Part shown: positions 35,963-45,555 of the stretch, one piece after another
Layout of the letters: each line of letters opens with the position of its first letter
How positions within the stretch are numbered: the first letter of the stretch is position 1
From: Niastella yeongjuensis
GTDB lineage: Bacteria > Bacteroidota > Bacteroidia > Chitinophagales > Chitinophagaceae
Assembly: GCF_900110245.1 (NCBI RefSeq)
Contig: NZ_FOCZ01000003.1
Span: 434,001 to 498,000 of the forward strand
DNA: 64,000 nt
Reading direction: 5' to 3'
Translations under genes and position numbers: made by a program
Notes under the pieces: generated by a model
Told to the model about the DNA's origin: nothing
Seen by the model: the letters and a program-made list of their open reading frames with translations, nothing else
Database searches by the model: none

Positions 35963-36013
35963 CATTAACGTGTTAACTTGTCAACTTGTCAACCCCATCA
36001 ACTTTATCAACTT
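35963..36013 (-). repeat. Class A array, inverted arm, overlapping a coding tail
   Basis: TTAACGTGTTAACTTGTCAAC and CAACTTTATCAACTT units are the inverse of the array at 35515-35619. The arm runs into the 3' end of the sterol-desaturase-family gene, whose last codons it supplies. Confidence 0.82.
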
Positions 36014-36869
36014 CCTCCCGCCTCATTTCAACAACCGTCTTACTACTTCCATCATGGCTCCATCCCGGTGGACGCCAGCAGTAATTGAACCAGTTGCGAA
36101 CGGAGCCTGATCGCCAGGCACTTCTAAACATGGTGCCCCATTCCCTGAAAGCAATCCGTACCGGATTGTAGGTGTCGATGTTTTTTGTGAGTCCATAGGT
36201 GGGGCGTTCTTTTTCTGGTTGAAAGGTGCCGAACAGCCGGTCCCAGATAATTAAAATACCACCGTGATTTTTATCGAGGTATTGGAGGTCACTGCCATGA
36301 TGTACGCGGTGGTGTGAGGGGGTATTGAATATAAACTCGATGGGCCGGGGCAACAGGTGTATGGCTTCGGTATGGATCCAGAACTGGTAGATCAAACTGA
36401 TCTGTTGCATCAGCATAACAACTATTGGATGGAACCCGAGCAACGGCATCCACATCCAGAAAATAAAACCACCGGTAAGGTTACCCGTCCAGGTTTGGCG
36501 AAGGGCAGTTGATAAATTATACCGTTGCGAGGAATGATGTACTACATGCGATGCCCAGAACCAACGGATATTATGAGAAGTATAGTGGAACCAGTAATAG
36601 GAGAGGTCATCGGCAAAAAAGGCAAGCATCCACATCCACCAGGTGAAGGGAAGGGTGAAAAGCCGGAATTTATATACGAGGACAAAAGCACCGAATACTA
36701 TTATTTTTGATAAAAAGCCTGATATTACATTGCCGATTCCCATCGCCAGGCTGCTGAATGTATCCCGGACTTCATAAAGATCCTTAGGTTCCTTCCAGGA
36801 ATACCATGCTTCCAGCAGTAGCAATACCACAAAACCGGGTATGGCAAAGTATAGGATCTCAGGCGCCAT
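35973..36869 (-). CDS. Sterol desaturase / fatty-acid hydroxylase family protein
   Basis: 298 aa integral membrane di-iron enzyme. The three His boxes are present: HYTSH (HxxxH, about 95-99), HVVHH (about 108-112) and HHRVHHG (about 190-196). Membrane helices lie at about 6-22, 45-75 and 140-165. The family hydroxylates or desaturates lipid chains or sterol-like compounds; the substrate is unknown here. The last 14 residues (REEVDKVDGVDKLTS) are translated from a class A repeat, so they are probably a late addition. The ATG at 36869 was chosen over an upstream TTG. Confidence 0.88.
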   Translation of the reverse strand: MAPEILYFAIPGFVVLLLLEAWYSWKEPKDLYEVRDTFSSLAMGIGNVISGFLSKIIVFGAFVLVYKFRLFTLPFTWWMWMLAFFADDLSYYWFHYTSHNIRWFWASHVVHHSSQRYNLSTALRQTWTGNLTGGFIFWMWMPLLGFHPIVVMLMQQISLIYQFWIHTEAIHLLPRPIEFIFNTPSHHRVHHGSDLQYLDKNHGGILIIWDRLFGTFQPEKERPTYGLTKNIDTYNPVRIAFREWGTMFRSAWRSGSVRNWFNYCWRPPGWSHDGSSKTVVEMRREEVDKVDGVDKLTS

Positions 36870-37042
36870 ATGCAAGCTGTTTATTGAATCGTTTTAACAA
36901 AAAAGTAGATTTTTTTCTACATCGCTTTTGACCAACCGGTCTATATTACAATACGTACAATGGTATAATTGATGTATTTAAACAGTAGGCAGATATAAAC
37001 CGTTAATTGTCATCGCCCTGCCCTAAGTAACCAACGTGAAAT

Positions 37043-38851
37043 ATGCCCCAGTCGCTTCGTTACATATTGTGTTCCTGTATCTTCACCATGCTATTCATAG
37101 GCGTCTATGGACAAAAGGATAGTACAAAGAAAAAAACGACCGTCAAAACCCTGGCGCATGATGTATATAAAAGTTTTGTAAAGGTAGAAGGTAAAAGGGA
37201 GGACTCAACCTTTCTTCAAAAGAGTGAAGCAAGCTTTAAACCTTATGAAGGCAAGGGGATAAGGCATATATATATCGTGAACTTATCATTCAGTGAAAAT
37301 GTGCTGGACACTTCCAGAAACATCATCAGTACGTTGACCCGGGTGGCCGACGGGTTGCAATCGAATACCAAAGACTGGGTCATCAGGGAAATGCTGTTTG
37401 TGAAAAAAGGACAGGCCCTGGACCCATACCGGTTGGCGGATAATGAACGTTTTTTGCGTGACCAGAATTTTATAAAAGATGCACGTATTGTGGTTCGTCC
37501 TGTAGAAGAGTATCCAGATTCTGTAGACCTGTATGTTCGTTTGCGCGATGTGTTTAGCTGGGGCGCTGAAATAAACACCTCGGGTATTAATAATGTAAAG
37601 ACCTCTATTTATGATGCCAATTTTCTGGGCATGGCACAACGCTTACAGTATACCTTATTATATGATAAAAACCGCAACCCGATAACAGGGTCGGAGATCA
37701 GGTACCGCAAAACCAGTGTGGTCGGTTCATTTATAAATCTGGAAGCGGCATACACAACCATCAACCAGGGCGGGTTGGCAACCGAAAATGAAACGGCGTA
37801 TTTCCTGTCACTCGACCGGCCTCTGTATACGCCCAATGCGCGTTTTGCAGGAGGTTTGCAGTTAAGCAAGAACAGAAGCACCAATGTGTTTGAAAAACCG
37901 GTTCCGCTGTTTCGCGATTATAAATACCAGTTAGGTGATGTATGGCTGGGTTATAACATAGGGGTGAACAAACAAAAGAGAAAAGGGAGTGACGACCGCA
38001 GCCGCCGGTTTGTATCTGTGCGTTATTTCAATCAGCATTTCGATCAGCTGCCCAAACTGGATACCTTCGATCTGCGCTATACCAATAAGAGATATGTGTT
38101 GGGACAATTCACCTGGTATAAGATCGACTTCTATAAAACCAATTACATTTACGGCTTTGGACGAACAGAGGATTTGCCCGTGGGTATGACGCGCAAGGTT
38201 ACCATTGGTCCGGTACAGGTAGACAGCCTGCGACGGATGTATGCAGGATTTGAGTTTGATCACTGGCTGGTAGACAAAAATGAAAACTATTGGGAATATA
38301 CCCTGGCGTTGGGTACCAATTATTATAAAAAGGAATGGCAGGATAACAGTACGTTGTTGAATATTGGCTGGTACAGCCGGTTAATGGAGTTCCCGAGGGT
38401 AAAGATCAGGCAGTATTCTAATTTTAGTTATGCCGGCATATACAATCAACATGTATATGATCCACTGCATATCAACAACGAGTTTGGGTTAGATGAATTT
38501 GGTTCCGATAGTATAAGGGCGAGGCAAAGGTTATCGATGGGTACTGAAACAGATTTATATACAAGATGGAACATCCTGGGGTTCAAGATCGGCTTTCTGG
38601 CATTTGCCAAGGCAACACTTATGACGCCGCAGCAATTGGGTTACTGGCGGGGCGGTCTGTTTCCTGCGTTGGGTGGGGGAATAAGAACCCGAAACGAAAA
38701 CCTGATCTTCGGTACCATTGAAGCCCGCCTCACCTGGTTTCCGCATACTTTATTTGGCGTAAATAATTTCACCATAAATATCCGCAGTAACCTCCGTGTA
38801 AAATTTACAGGTTCGTTTGTGCAAGCGCCGTGGTTTGCTTTAGTTAAGTAG
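37043..38851 (+). CDS. POTRA-containing outer-membrane beta-barrel protein
   Basis: 602 aa. Signal peptide MPQSLRYILCSC... ends near GVYGQ. One POTRA-like domain (about 110-170: WVIREMLFVKKGQALDPYRL, then RFLRDQNFIKDARIVV) precedes a long beta-rich region with many Tyr/Phe strands up to ITINI-type C-terminal strands. This is the layout of BamA/TamA-like or other Omp85-related Bacteroidota proteins, but with a single recognisable POTRA it is not the main BamA. Function in outer-membrane assembly or surface export is inferred. It is monocistronic and divergent from the hydroxylase gene. Confidence 0.72.
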   Translation: MPQSLRYILCSCIFTMLFIGVYGQKDSTKKKTTVKTLAHDVYKSFVKVEGKREDSTFLQKSEASFKPYEGKGIRHIYIVNLSFSENVLDTSRNIISTLTRVADGLQSNTKDWVIREMLFVKKGQALDPYRLADNERFLRDQNFIKDARIVVRPVEEYPDSVDLYVRLRDVFSWGAEINTSGINNVKTSIYDANFLGMAQRLQYTLLYDKNRNPITGSEIRYRKTSVVGSFINLEAAYTTINQGGLATENETAYFLSLDRPLYTPNARFAGGLQLSKNRSTNVFEKPVPLFRDYKYQLGDVWLGYNIGVNKQKRKGSDDRSRRFVSVRYFNQHFDQLPKLDTFDLRYTNKRYVLGQFTWYKIDFYKTNYIYGFGRTEDLPVGMTRKVTIGPVQVDSLRRMYAGFEFDHWLVDKNENYWEYTLALGTNYYKKEWQDNSTLLNIGWYSRLMEFPRVKIRQYSNFSYAGIYNQHVYDPLHINNEFGLDEFGSDSIRARQRLSMGTETDLYTRWNILGFKIGFLAFAKATLMTPQQLGYWRGGLFPALGGGIRTRNENLIFGTIEARLTWFPHTLFGVNNFTINIRSNLRVKFTGSFVQAPWFALVK

Positions 38852-38984
38852 TGGGAAAATGAAATCCAGCTTAAGGGTTAGTCTGTATGATTTTGCTTTT
38901 AAGAAGTGCTGTTATGGTAGCAGCTCATGTAAGTAAGACAATTTATAAGGGTTATCTTGTACGTCCCTTTAGGGGTAGGGGTTA

Positions 38985-39018
38985 AAAAAAAGGGTCCCCG
39001 ATGTAGAAACATGGGGAC
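38985..39018 (-). terminator. Candidate hppA terminator
   Basis: GTCCCC and GGGGAC pair, extended by ATGT/ACAT with a one-base bulge and loop AGAA. Read on the minus strand the hairpin is followed by CC and eight T, about 90 bp beyond the hppA stop codon. Confidence 0.65.
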
Positions 39019-39106
39019 GTTGGTATTTGGTATGATATAGTGCCTTAAGTTGTTACTCCAAAGATAATGTCGTTGTTTGAATATTTTAAGATTTTTTTTT
39101 AAATTC

Positions 39107-41359
39107 TTATTTGATCTTTTTTTCTACTGTATAAGTATTTGTCAGATCACGGTTATGTTCAGGTATTACAGTTTTCTTTTCTGTATGTACAGTCTGCGGA
39201 TTACCGTTACTATGTATCTGAGCCAGGGTAGGTGCTATTACCAGCGATACAATCGACATCAATTTGATTAAGATGTTCATTGATGGGCCCGATGTATCTT
39301 TAAACGGATCACCTACAGTATCACCGGTTACAGAAGCTTTATGGGGTTCACTCTTCTTATAATAGATCTGGCCATTGATCTCCACGCCTTTTTCAAAAGA
39401 CTTCTTGGCATTATCCCAGGCGCCACCGGCGTTGTTCTGGAACATACCCATCAATACACCACTAACGGTAGCGCCAGCCAGAAAACCACCTAATGCTTCG
39501 GGTCCCATCAGGAAACCGATGATCAATGGGGCAACAATGGCTATGGCTCCCGGTAACATCATTTTTTTAATAGAGGCATCTGTAGAGATGGCAACGCACT
39601 TGTCGTACTCAGGTTTGCCTTTACCTTCCATGATTCCTGGAATGGTACGGAACTGACGACGTACTTCTTCCACCATGGCCATGGCGGCTTCACCTACTGC
39701 GCGTATAGCGAGTGAAGAGAAGATGAAGGGGATCATACCACCTACAAACAGCGCGGCCAGTACATCGGCTTTATAAATATTGATACCTGGAATTTTTGCA
39801 ACACCTACAAATGCTGCAAACAGCGCAAGCGCAGTGAGGGCAGCAGAGGCGATCGCAAAACCTTTACCGGTTGCAGCGGTAGTGTTACCAACCGCATCCA
39901 GTACGTCGGTTTTTTCGCGCACCTCTTTAGGCAATTCGCTCATTTCAGCAATACCACCGGCATTATCGGCAATAGGGCCAAAGGCGTCGATGGCTAACTG
40001 CATGGCAGTAGTGGCCATCATACCGGCTGCGGCAATACCTACACCGTACAAACCTGCGCATTGGTAGGAACCCCAGATGCCGGCTGCCAGTACCAGTACA
40101 GGCAACAGGGTACTTTCCATACCTACAGCCAAACCGCCAATTACGTTGGTTGCGTGGCCGGTACCTGATTGACGAACGATGCTTAACACCGGACGCTTAC
40201 CCATGGCGGTATAATATTCAGTGATGATGCTCATTAATGTACCAACCACCAGACCTACTACGATGGCGCCGAGGATGCCTTCGCGGGTGAAGGTTTTTGC
40301 GCCTTCGATCAGGGTGCCGTTGAGGGTATCGCGCACCAGGTGAAAATCACCTTCGGGCAATATCCAGAACACCAGACCAACAGAGGCAATGGCAGTAAGG
40401 ATGATAGAACCCCAGTTACCCATGTTCAGCGCTTTTTGTACCGTGTTGGTGTTTACACCGGCCGATTCGCTGATGCGTACAAAGAAGGTCCCTATGATAG
40501 AAAATAAGATCCCTACACCTGCGATCATCATGGGCAGCAGGATCAATGACATGCCACCGAATGAGTCGTTAACAACTGCTTCGCGGCCAAGTACCATGGT
40601 AGCTAACACGGTGGCAACATAAGAGCCGAACAGATCGGCGCCCATACCAGCCACATCACCTACGTTATCACCTACGTTATCGGCAATGGTAGCCGGGTTG
40701 CGTGGATCATCCTCAGGGATGCCCGCTTCCACTTTACCTACCAGGTCGGCGCCTACGTCGGCAGCCTTCGTATAAATACCACCACCCACCCGGGCAAACA
40801 GGGCAATGGATTCAGCACCCAGGGAGAAGCCGGTAAGCACCTCGATGGTCCGCATCATTTCTGCCGAGTTCACGCCCGCATCGGGTGCAAACAACATTTT
40901 AAGGATGATAAACAAACTGCTTAAGCCTAAAACAGCCAAACCAGCCACGCCCAAACCCATTACTGAACCGCCGGTAAAGGATACGGCCAGGGCTTTGCTT
41001 AAACTGGTACGGGCCGCATTGGCGGTACGCACGTTGGCTTTGGTGGCCACCCGCATACCAATGTAACCGGCTGTTGCACTGAAGATGGCGCCAATAACGA
41101 ACGCCAGGGCTATTGACCAGTGTGAGTCGGGATTGGCGCTGGCCATGATACCCAGTAATATGGCAACGATAACAACGAAATAGCCGAGAATTTTCCATTC
41201 GGCACGTAAAAAGGCCATTGCACCTTGTGCTATGTATGTGCTGATCTCTTTCATGCGGTCGGTGCCCGCGTCTTGTTTAGAAACCCACTTGAATTTTACG
41301 AGCGTATACAGCAAGCCCAGAATGCCCATAGCGGGCGCTAAGTAGAACAGTTTGTCCAT
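39107..41359 (-). CDS. hppA: Membrane-bound pyrophosphatase (K+-dependent type)
   Basis: 750 aa, about 16 membrane helices. It pumps H+ or Na+ across the inner membrane using pyrophosphate. The diagnostic [11 protein letters not shown] (201-211) and [20 protein letters not shown] (216-235) are intact. Ala495 in [13 protein letters not shown] marks the K+-dependent branch (Lys there gives K+ independence). The gate glutamate of Na+ pumps is not at its usual place in helix 6 (FGSYVAT, 244-250), while Glu183 lies in helix 5 ([12 protein letters not shown]), a pattern I recall for Flavobacterium-type H+ pumps. A polar C-terminal tail (about 705-750) is additional. Downstream of a double hairpin. 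Confidence 0.95.
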   Translation of the reverse strand: MDKLFYLAPAMGILGLLYTLVKFKWVSKQDAGTDRMKEISTYIAQGAMAFLRAEWKILGYFVVIVAILLGIMASANPDSHWSIALAFVIGAIFSATAGYIGMRVATKANVRTANAARTSLSKALAVSFTGGSVMGLGVAGLAVLGLSSLFIILKMLFAPDAGVNSAEMMRTIEVLTGFSLGAESIALFARVGGGIYTKAADVGADLVGKVEAGIPEDDPRNPATIADNVGDNVGDVAGMGADLFGSYVATVLATMVLGREAVVNDSFGGMSLILLPMMIAGVGILFSIIGTFFVRISESAGVNTNTVQKALNMGNWGSIILTAIASVGLVFWILPEGDFHLVRDTLNGTLIEGAKTFTREGILGAIVVGLVVGTLMSIITEYYTAMGKRPVLSIVRQSGTGHATNVIGGLAVGMESTLLPVLVLAAGIWGSYQCAGLYGVGIAAAGMMATTAMQLAIDAFGPIADNAGGIAEMSELPKEVREKTDVLDAVGNTTAATGKGFAIASAALTALALFAAFVGVAKIPGINIYKADVLAALFVGGMIPFIFSSLAIRAVGEAAMAMVEEVRRQFRTIPGIMEGKGKPEYDKCVAISTDASIKKMMLPGAIAIVAPLIIGFLMGPEALGGFLAGATVSGVLMGMFQNNAGGAWDNAKKSFEKGVEINGQIYYKKSEPHKASVTGDTVGDPFKDTSGPSMNILIKLMSIVSLVIAPTLAQIHSNGNPQTVHTEKKTVIPEHNRDLTNTYTVEKKIK

Positions 41360-41397
41360 AGTTTTGATTCTTAATCGCTAGATTTTTATAAGGTGAA

Positions 41398-41405
41398 CAA
41401 ATATA
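41398..41405 (-). promoter_or_regulatory. Candidate hppA promoter -7 box
   Basis: On the minus strand TATATTTG matches TAnnTTTG exactly, about 38 bases before the hppA start codon. The -33 element is not clear. Confidence 0.5.
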
Positions 41406-41511
41406 AGGGAAACCGGAGTGAATATAAAACGGTTCCCGCTTTACGGGTTTTACGAAAAGCCGCTTTTGGCGGGCATTTGGTGGTATTGGGGATAAGCTGT
41501 TATAAAAAAGA

Positions 41512-41662
41512 AAAGGATAACCTGTAAGGTCCGCCATCGAATTTTGCATAATCAGATGGTTAGGAGGTCCTGACAGGTTATCCTTTGCGTTTCATTATGA
41601 CCTGTCAGGTGCAATCAAGCCTAATACATATGCAAATTAACTTGATGCACCTTACAGGTCAT
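41512..41662. repeat. Double hairpin built from ACCTGTMAGGT motifs
   Basis: Hairpin 1 pairs 41512-41532 with 41566-41586 (19 of 21 positions). Hairpin 2 pairs 41597-41619 with 41641-41662 (about 21 of 22, one bulge). All four arms share the core ACCTGTCAGG or ACCTGTAAGG, so the two hairpins are related copies. They fill most of the 306-bp space between the AsmA-like gene and hppA; hairpin 2 ends 4 bp from the AsmA-like stop codon. Confidence 0.85.
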
Positions 41663-41665
41663 ATA

Positions 41666-44600
41666 CTAGTCTTTTTTCTTTATCAGCCCCTTCAGCAGGC
41701 CTTTTACCGACTCCTCGGCTTTTTGTTTGGTGGTTTTGGTTGCACTGTCCTTGGTGGCAGTACTATCTTTTTGTCCCAACAGCGTTTTGGTCAGATAGTC
41801 TTTACCTGCCTGTACCGCCTGGTTCTTTACCGACTGCAATGTGTCTTTTGCTGCAGCCTTTTTAGCTTCTACCAGTTCTTTTGCCTGGTCTTTCATATCA
41901 TCGGCCAGGGTATTGCCCGAACCTGCCAGATCAGTTTTTACCGTAGGGTTGGTGATGCTGCCACCCAGGTTTACCTTGAGGTTCACCACATCGCTCACCT
42001 TAACGGGAATGCCTTTGCTATTGGCCTGTGATACCAGGTTATTCATCAGGGCATTGGCTTTGTTGCCCAGCTTTTCGCGTGGCACTTTCATGTTGATGGC
42101 ATAATCGATCGATTGATCAAGCCCATGTTTACCACCGATCTCCATATCCACATCCTGTACTTTTACATTGAAAGGTTTTACAAACACTTTTCCATCGGCG
42201 ATGTCAAAATAGCTTTTTACATCTTTCAGGGTGATTTCTTTCAGGCCTGAGATGTCGAGTGCAGTGGCCAGTTTATCTAACGGTGCGAATTTATTAAGTA
42301 CCCCTTGTAACAGCAGCATGGAACCACTGCCGGTCAATGAGCTCAGATCGGGCATCATGGTTTCGCCCAGCTTGCCATTAAGGGTAAGCTTCGAGGTTAA
42401 TTTACCGTCAATGAACTGACCAATAGGCATCAGTTTCTGCACGGTATTGTAAGCCATGAACGTTTTCTGAATATCGAGGTTCTGAATGTCATAGTTAAGC
42501 GCAATATCGGGTTTCTTCTTGCTTACTTTGGTAGAGTAGGAGCCACCCAGTGCAATGGTACCATCGAGCGCTTCCATTTTTACATCTTTCATACTAACGG
42601 TTTCATCCTTCACCGCCAGGGTACCGGCAATATTTTTATAATCTACCTTGTCGTATTTAACATCGCCTGCTTTGGCATTGAGGGTAAGGTTCAGGTTTTT
42701 AGGAACCGCAAATGGTTCGCTGGCAGCAGGCGTTGCAGTAGTAGTTGCCGTGTCTTTTGCTGCTGGTGCAGGCGTAGTGGCAGTAGCGCTGGTGGTACCC
42801 ATCAATTTGTTGAGGTCCACTTTATCGGCCGATACATTCAGTACACCAGCCAGTGTTTCATCTTTCAATGCATAACCGATCAGGTTATCGAAGTAACCAT
42901 TGGCATTGAAATTGGTACCCTGGAAATTTCCGGTTACATCGTTCACCGTAACGTTTTTAGGGTTAAAGGTGAGCTGGGTATTTTTCAGGTTTACACCATC
43001 GGGGTAATCTTTCGATTTATAGCTTACGTTAGTAACCTGTATGGTACCAGCAGTTTGGATGGCATCGTACTGGCTTTTATCGATAGCTGATTTATTACCT
43101 TTTACCGATACATTGGCATTCAGGTTACCGGCCAGTGAAGTACCTGGTTCAAATTTATAGAACTGGGCTACATTGGCAAGGTTGAAGCTGCCTTTGGCAG
43201 TTCCATCAAAATAAGGATTGGAAGCCAGTGTTTTCAACAACAGGTTCAGGTCAACCACATCCTTACCAATTTCGATATGCGCTGCGGGGATGTTTATCAC
43301 AGCATGGTCTGCCAGCGCATCCGGACTTTCAAAATTTATTCTGGCACTGGTATTCTGTATGGGTGCGGGAAAATCTGTCGATGAATAATACAGTTTGCTG
43401 ATGTCGATATATCCTTTGGCCGTGAAATCGCCGGGTTGTTGTTTTTGTACAACAGCAAGACTGCCTTTTGCCTGTACATCGGCATCGAGGTTACCTGCGA
43501 GTTTGGTGCCGGGCAGTTTTACAAACTGGGTAATGGTGGCCAGGTCCAGCTTGCCTTTGGCGCCGGCATCGATGTACTGGGTGGTCATGGGTTTTTGAAA
43601 CAGCACGTGAAAGTCGAAAGGATCGGTGCCGAATTCAATATGCCCTTTGGGAATATCAACCACTGCATTGTCGGTTACCCCATCGGGATTGTTCACTTTA
43701 AGCACCAGGTTGATATGCTGAACTGGCTTAGGCAGATCGGGATATTGGAAGAACCCGTCCTGAACTTCCAGATTGATGTTGTACGCAGGTATTTGCGTGC
43801 TGCTGTAGGTACCTTTTATAAAACCGTTGAACAGCGCTTTACCGCTTGTTTTAATTTTCTCGAAGTCCTGGGCATATACGGCCGGGATTAACGAAAGAAT
43901 GCTTTTAAAGTCCGTTGAAGGCGCTTTAAAGTTGATATCCATATTGTAGGTGCTATCATTCACCAGTTGAAATGAGCCGTCTGTTGCGAGTTTTAAATCG
44001 TTCAGGGCTATTTCATCCGTCTTCCAGGCGTATTTGCTGTTTTTGGTATCTACCTCAATATCCAGGTCAATGCCGGTTTTAGTATTGTTGAGGTAAGGGA
44101 TGCCGCCATATACAAAAGTGATGGCATCGGCATTGGTGTTGGTTTTTAGCGTGAACAGGTCTGAGGTGAAATCGCCGCTGCCTTCATGCGTAAAATTCAC
44201 CAGTTCGGCGCTCATGCCCGATTGCGCATCGTCGTATTTTACGTACGCGTTTTTGATGGCATAATGCTGCAGGTTCATTTGAAAGGGCGATGAAGCGGTA
44301 TCTGCAGGCGTGGCAGGGGCGGCAGTAGCCGTATCGGGTTTGGTTATGTCCCAGTTGGCCTTGCCTTCTTTGGTAACAAGGGCATGAATACGCGGTTGAT
44401 CGATATTAACCGAATAAATTTTCATATTCTTGCCGCCGATTACGCTGAAAAGGTTTACCGCAACATCAATTTCTTTAGCGCTGATGAGGGTATCTTTGGC
44501 AAATACATCGGTACCTAATACCTGTAGTTCTTCAAGTGCTACAGAAACTCTGGGAAAATGACGAAAAAAGGAGAGGCTGAGGTCTTTAAAATCAACCTGG

Positions 44601-44734
44601 GCATTGATGTTCTTGTTGATCTGTTCTTTGGCAATGGAAATGATCTTGCCTTTGAAAATAAAAGGGGCCACAAACAGGATCACCAATAGAACGCCAAGCG
44701 ATATTCCGGTGATCTTCAGGATTTTTTTGAGCAT
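41666..44734 (-). CDS. AsmA-family envelope protein
   Basis: 1022 aa. The start at 44734 begins MLKKILKITGISLGVLLVIL, an N-terminal membrane anchor; a TTG seven codons earlier is less likely. The rest is a very long beta-rich region with the AsmA N-terminal signature (FKGKIISIAKEQINKNINAQ then VDFKDLSLSFFRHFPRVSV) and the C-terminal AsmA_2-like domain (about 800-950). AsmA/TamB proteins bridge the periplasm and are thought to carry phospholipids to the outer membrane. Two Ala/Thr/Pro low-complexity linkers (about 130-150 and 640-665) and a Lys-rich helical tail are additional. It is likely monocistronic. Confidence 0.88.
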   Translation of the reverse strand: MLKKILKITGISLGVLLVILFVAPFIFKGKIISIAKEQINKNINAQVDFKDLSLSFFRHFPRVSVALEELQVLGTDVFAKDTLISAKEIDVAVNLFSVIGGKNMKIYSVNIDQPRIHALVTKEGKANWDITKPDTATAAPATPADTASSPFQMNLQHYAIKNAYVKYDDAQSGMSAELVNFTHEGSGDFTSDLFTLKTNTNADAITFVYGGIPYLNNTKTGIDLDIEVDTKNSKYAWKTDEIALNDLKLATDGSFQLVNDSTYNMDINFKAPSTDFKSILSLIPAVYAQDFEKIKTSGKALFNGFIKGTYSSTQIPAYNINLEVQDGFFQYPDLPKPVQHINLVLKVNNPDGVTDNAVVDIPKGHIEFGTDPFDFHVLFQKPMTTQYIDAGAKGKLDLATITQFVKLPGTKLAGNLDADVQAKGSLAVVQKQQPGDFTAKGYIDISKLYYSSTDFPAPIQNTSARINFESPDALADHAVINIPAAHIEIGKDVVDLNLLLKTLASNPYFDGTAKGSFNLANVAQFYKFEPGTSLAGNLNANVSVKGNKSAIDKSQYDAIQTAGTIQVTNVSYKSKDYPDGVNLKNTQLTFNPKNVTVNDVTGNFQGTNFNANGYFDNLIGYALKDETLAGVLNVSADKVDLNKLMGTTSATATTPAPAAKDTATTTATPAASEPFAVPKNLNLTLNAKAGDVKYDKVDYKNIAGTLAVKDETVSMKDVKMEALDGTIALGGSYSTKVSKKKPDIALNYDIQNLDIQKTFMAYNTVQKLMPIGQFIDGKLTSKLTLNGKLGETMMPDLSSLTGSGSMLLLQGVLNKFAPLDKLATALDISGLKEITLKDVKSYFDIADGKVFVKPFNVKVQDVDMEIGGKHGLDQSIDYAINMKVPREKLGNKANALMNNLVSQANSKGIPVKVSDVVNLKVNLGGSITNPTVKTDLAGSGNTLADDMKDQAKELVEAKKAAAKDTLQSVKNQAVQAGKDYLTKTLLGQKDSTATKDSATKTTKQKAEESVKGLLKGLIKKKD

Positions 44735-44820
44735 AGGTAATTGGTTTACATTCAATCAAGTAGTGTGAAGATAATGGAAAAGAAGCAAGAAACAAGGCTA
44801 CTGTAAAAAGCCAGACCCAG

Positions 44821-44922
44821 AATTCAGGTTGCCAACTTGTTATCCGATACCCCGGAAACTGGAAACCGGTAACTGGCAATGGTTTTTTAAAACCCTGAAC
44901 CCCTGAAACTTGAAACGTGTAA
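44821..44922. repeat. Class B-like repeat ahead of trmH
   Basis: GGAAACTGGAAACCGGTAACTGG units and CCTGAAACTTGAAAC units lie together in the space between the AsmA-like and trmH genes. They resemble, with more change, the class B units at 14880-14996. Confidence 0.55.
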
Positions 44923-44935
44923 CAAAATAAAAAAT

Positions 44936-45532
44936 ATGACCCCCGAAAGACGTGCCCGCCTGCTGGCAGTATTGAATAAGCGGCAAAGTGATTTAACGGT
45001 AGTGCTGGAGAATGTATTTGATCCGCATAATATTGCAGCAGTAATGCGTACCTGTGATGCGGTTGGGGTACAGGAAGTGTATGTGTTGAATACCAAAATT
45101 CCGCGCCATAAAAAATTTGGTGCCAGAAGCAGCAGCAGTGCTGCCAAATGGCTGAGTGTTTATCAGTTCACCGAAGCAGAGGCCTGTTTTTCGGCACTGC
45201 GCCAGAAATACGATAAGATCTTAACCACCCATCTTAGCAGTGATGCCGTTAATTTATACGATATAGATTTTACCGGTCGTATAGCCCTGGTATTTGGGAA
45301 CGAGCATGCAGGGGTAAGCGATGAGATCAGGGCTATGGCCGATGGTAATTTCATTATTCCGCAGGTTGGTATAATTAAATCGCTGAACATTTCTGTTGCC
45401 TGTGCGGTTACTTTGTATGAAGCGCAACGGCAAAAGAAACTGGCGGGGCATTATGATACCTGTCGCATACCGGAACCGCAGTTGAATGAGTTGTTGGAGA
45501 AGTGGGGGTTTGAGGAAGAAGCAAGTTCTTAG
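44936..45532 (+). CDS. trmH: tRNA (Gm18) 2'-O-methyltransferase
   Basis: 198 aa SPOUT enzyme. It methylates the ribose of G18 in the D-loop of tRNA. MTPERRARLLAVLNKRQSDL is the classic TrmH N-terminus. Motif 1 (NIAAVMRTCDAVG, with the catalytic Arg), motif 2 (ALVFGNEHAGVS) and motif 3 (IPQVGIIKSLNISVACAV) that make the SAM-binding knot are complete. Length is near that of other TrmH proteins. A class B-like repeat lies upstream and a thioredoxin-like gene follows 23 bp later on the same strand. Confidence 0.93.
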   Translation: MTPERRARLLAVLNKRQSDLTVVLENVFDPHNIAAVMRTCDAVGVQEVYVLNTKIPRHKKFGARSSSSAAKWLSVYQFTEAEACFSALRQKYDKILTTHLSSDAVNLYDIDFTGRIALVFGNEHAGVSDEIRAMADGNFIIPQVGIIKSLNISVACAVTLYEAQRQKKLAGHYDTCRIPEPQLNELLEKWGFEEEASS

Positions 45533-45555
45533 TTCACAATAAAACACCTATTCCA

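Noticed and set aside
41512-41662. The double hairpin as a known riboswitch
   Set aside because: I see no conserved core of any riboswitch class, only two related inverted repeats.
41585-42031. A 148-codon plus-strand frame over the double hairpin and AsmA-like gene end
   Set aside because: It is an antisense shadow; the AsmA-like frame is much better supported.
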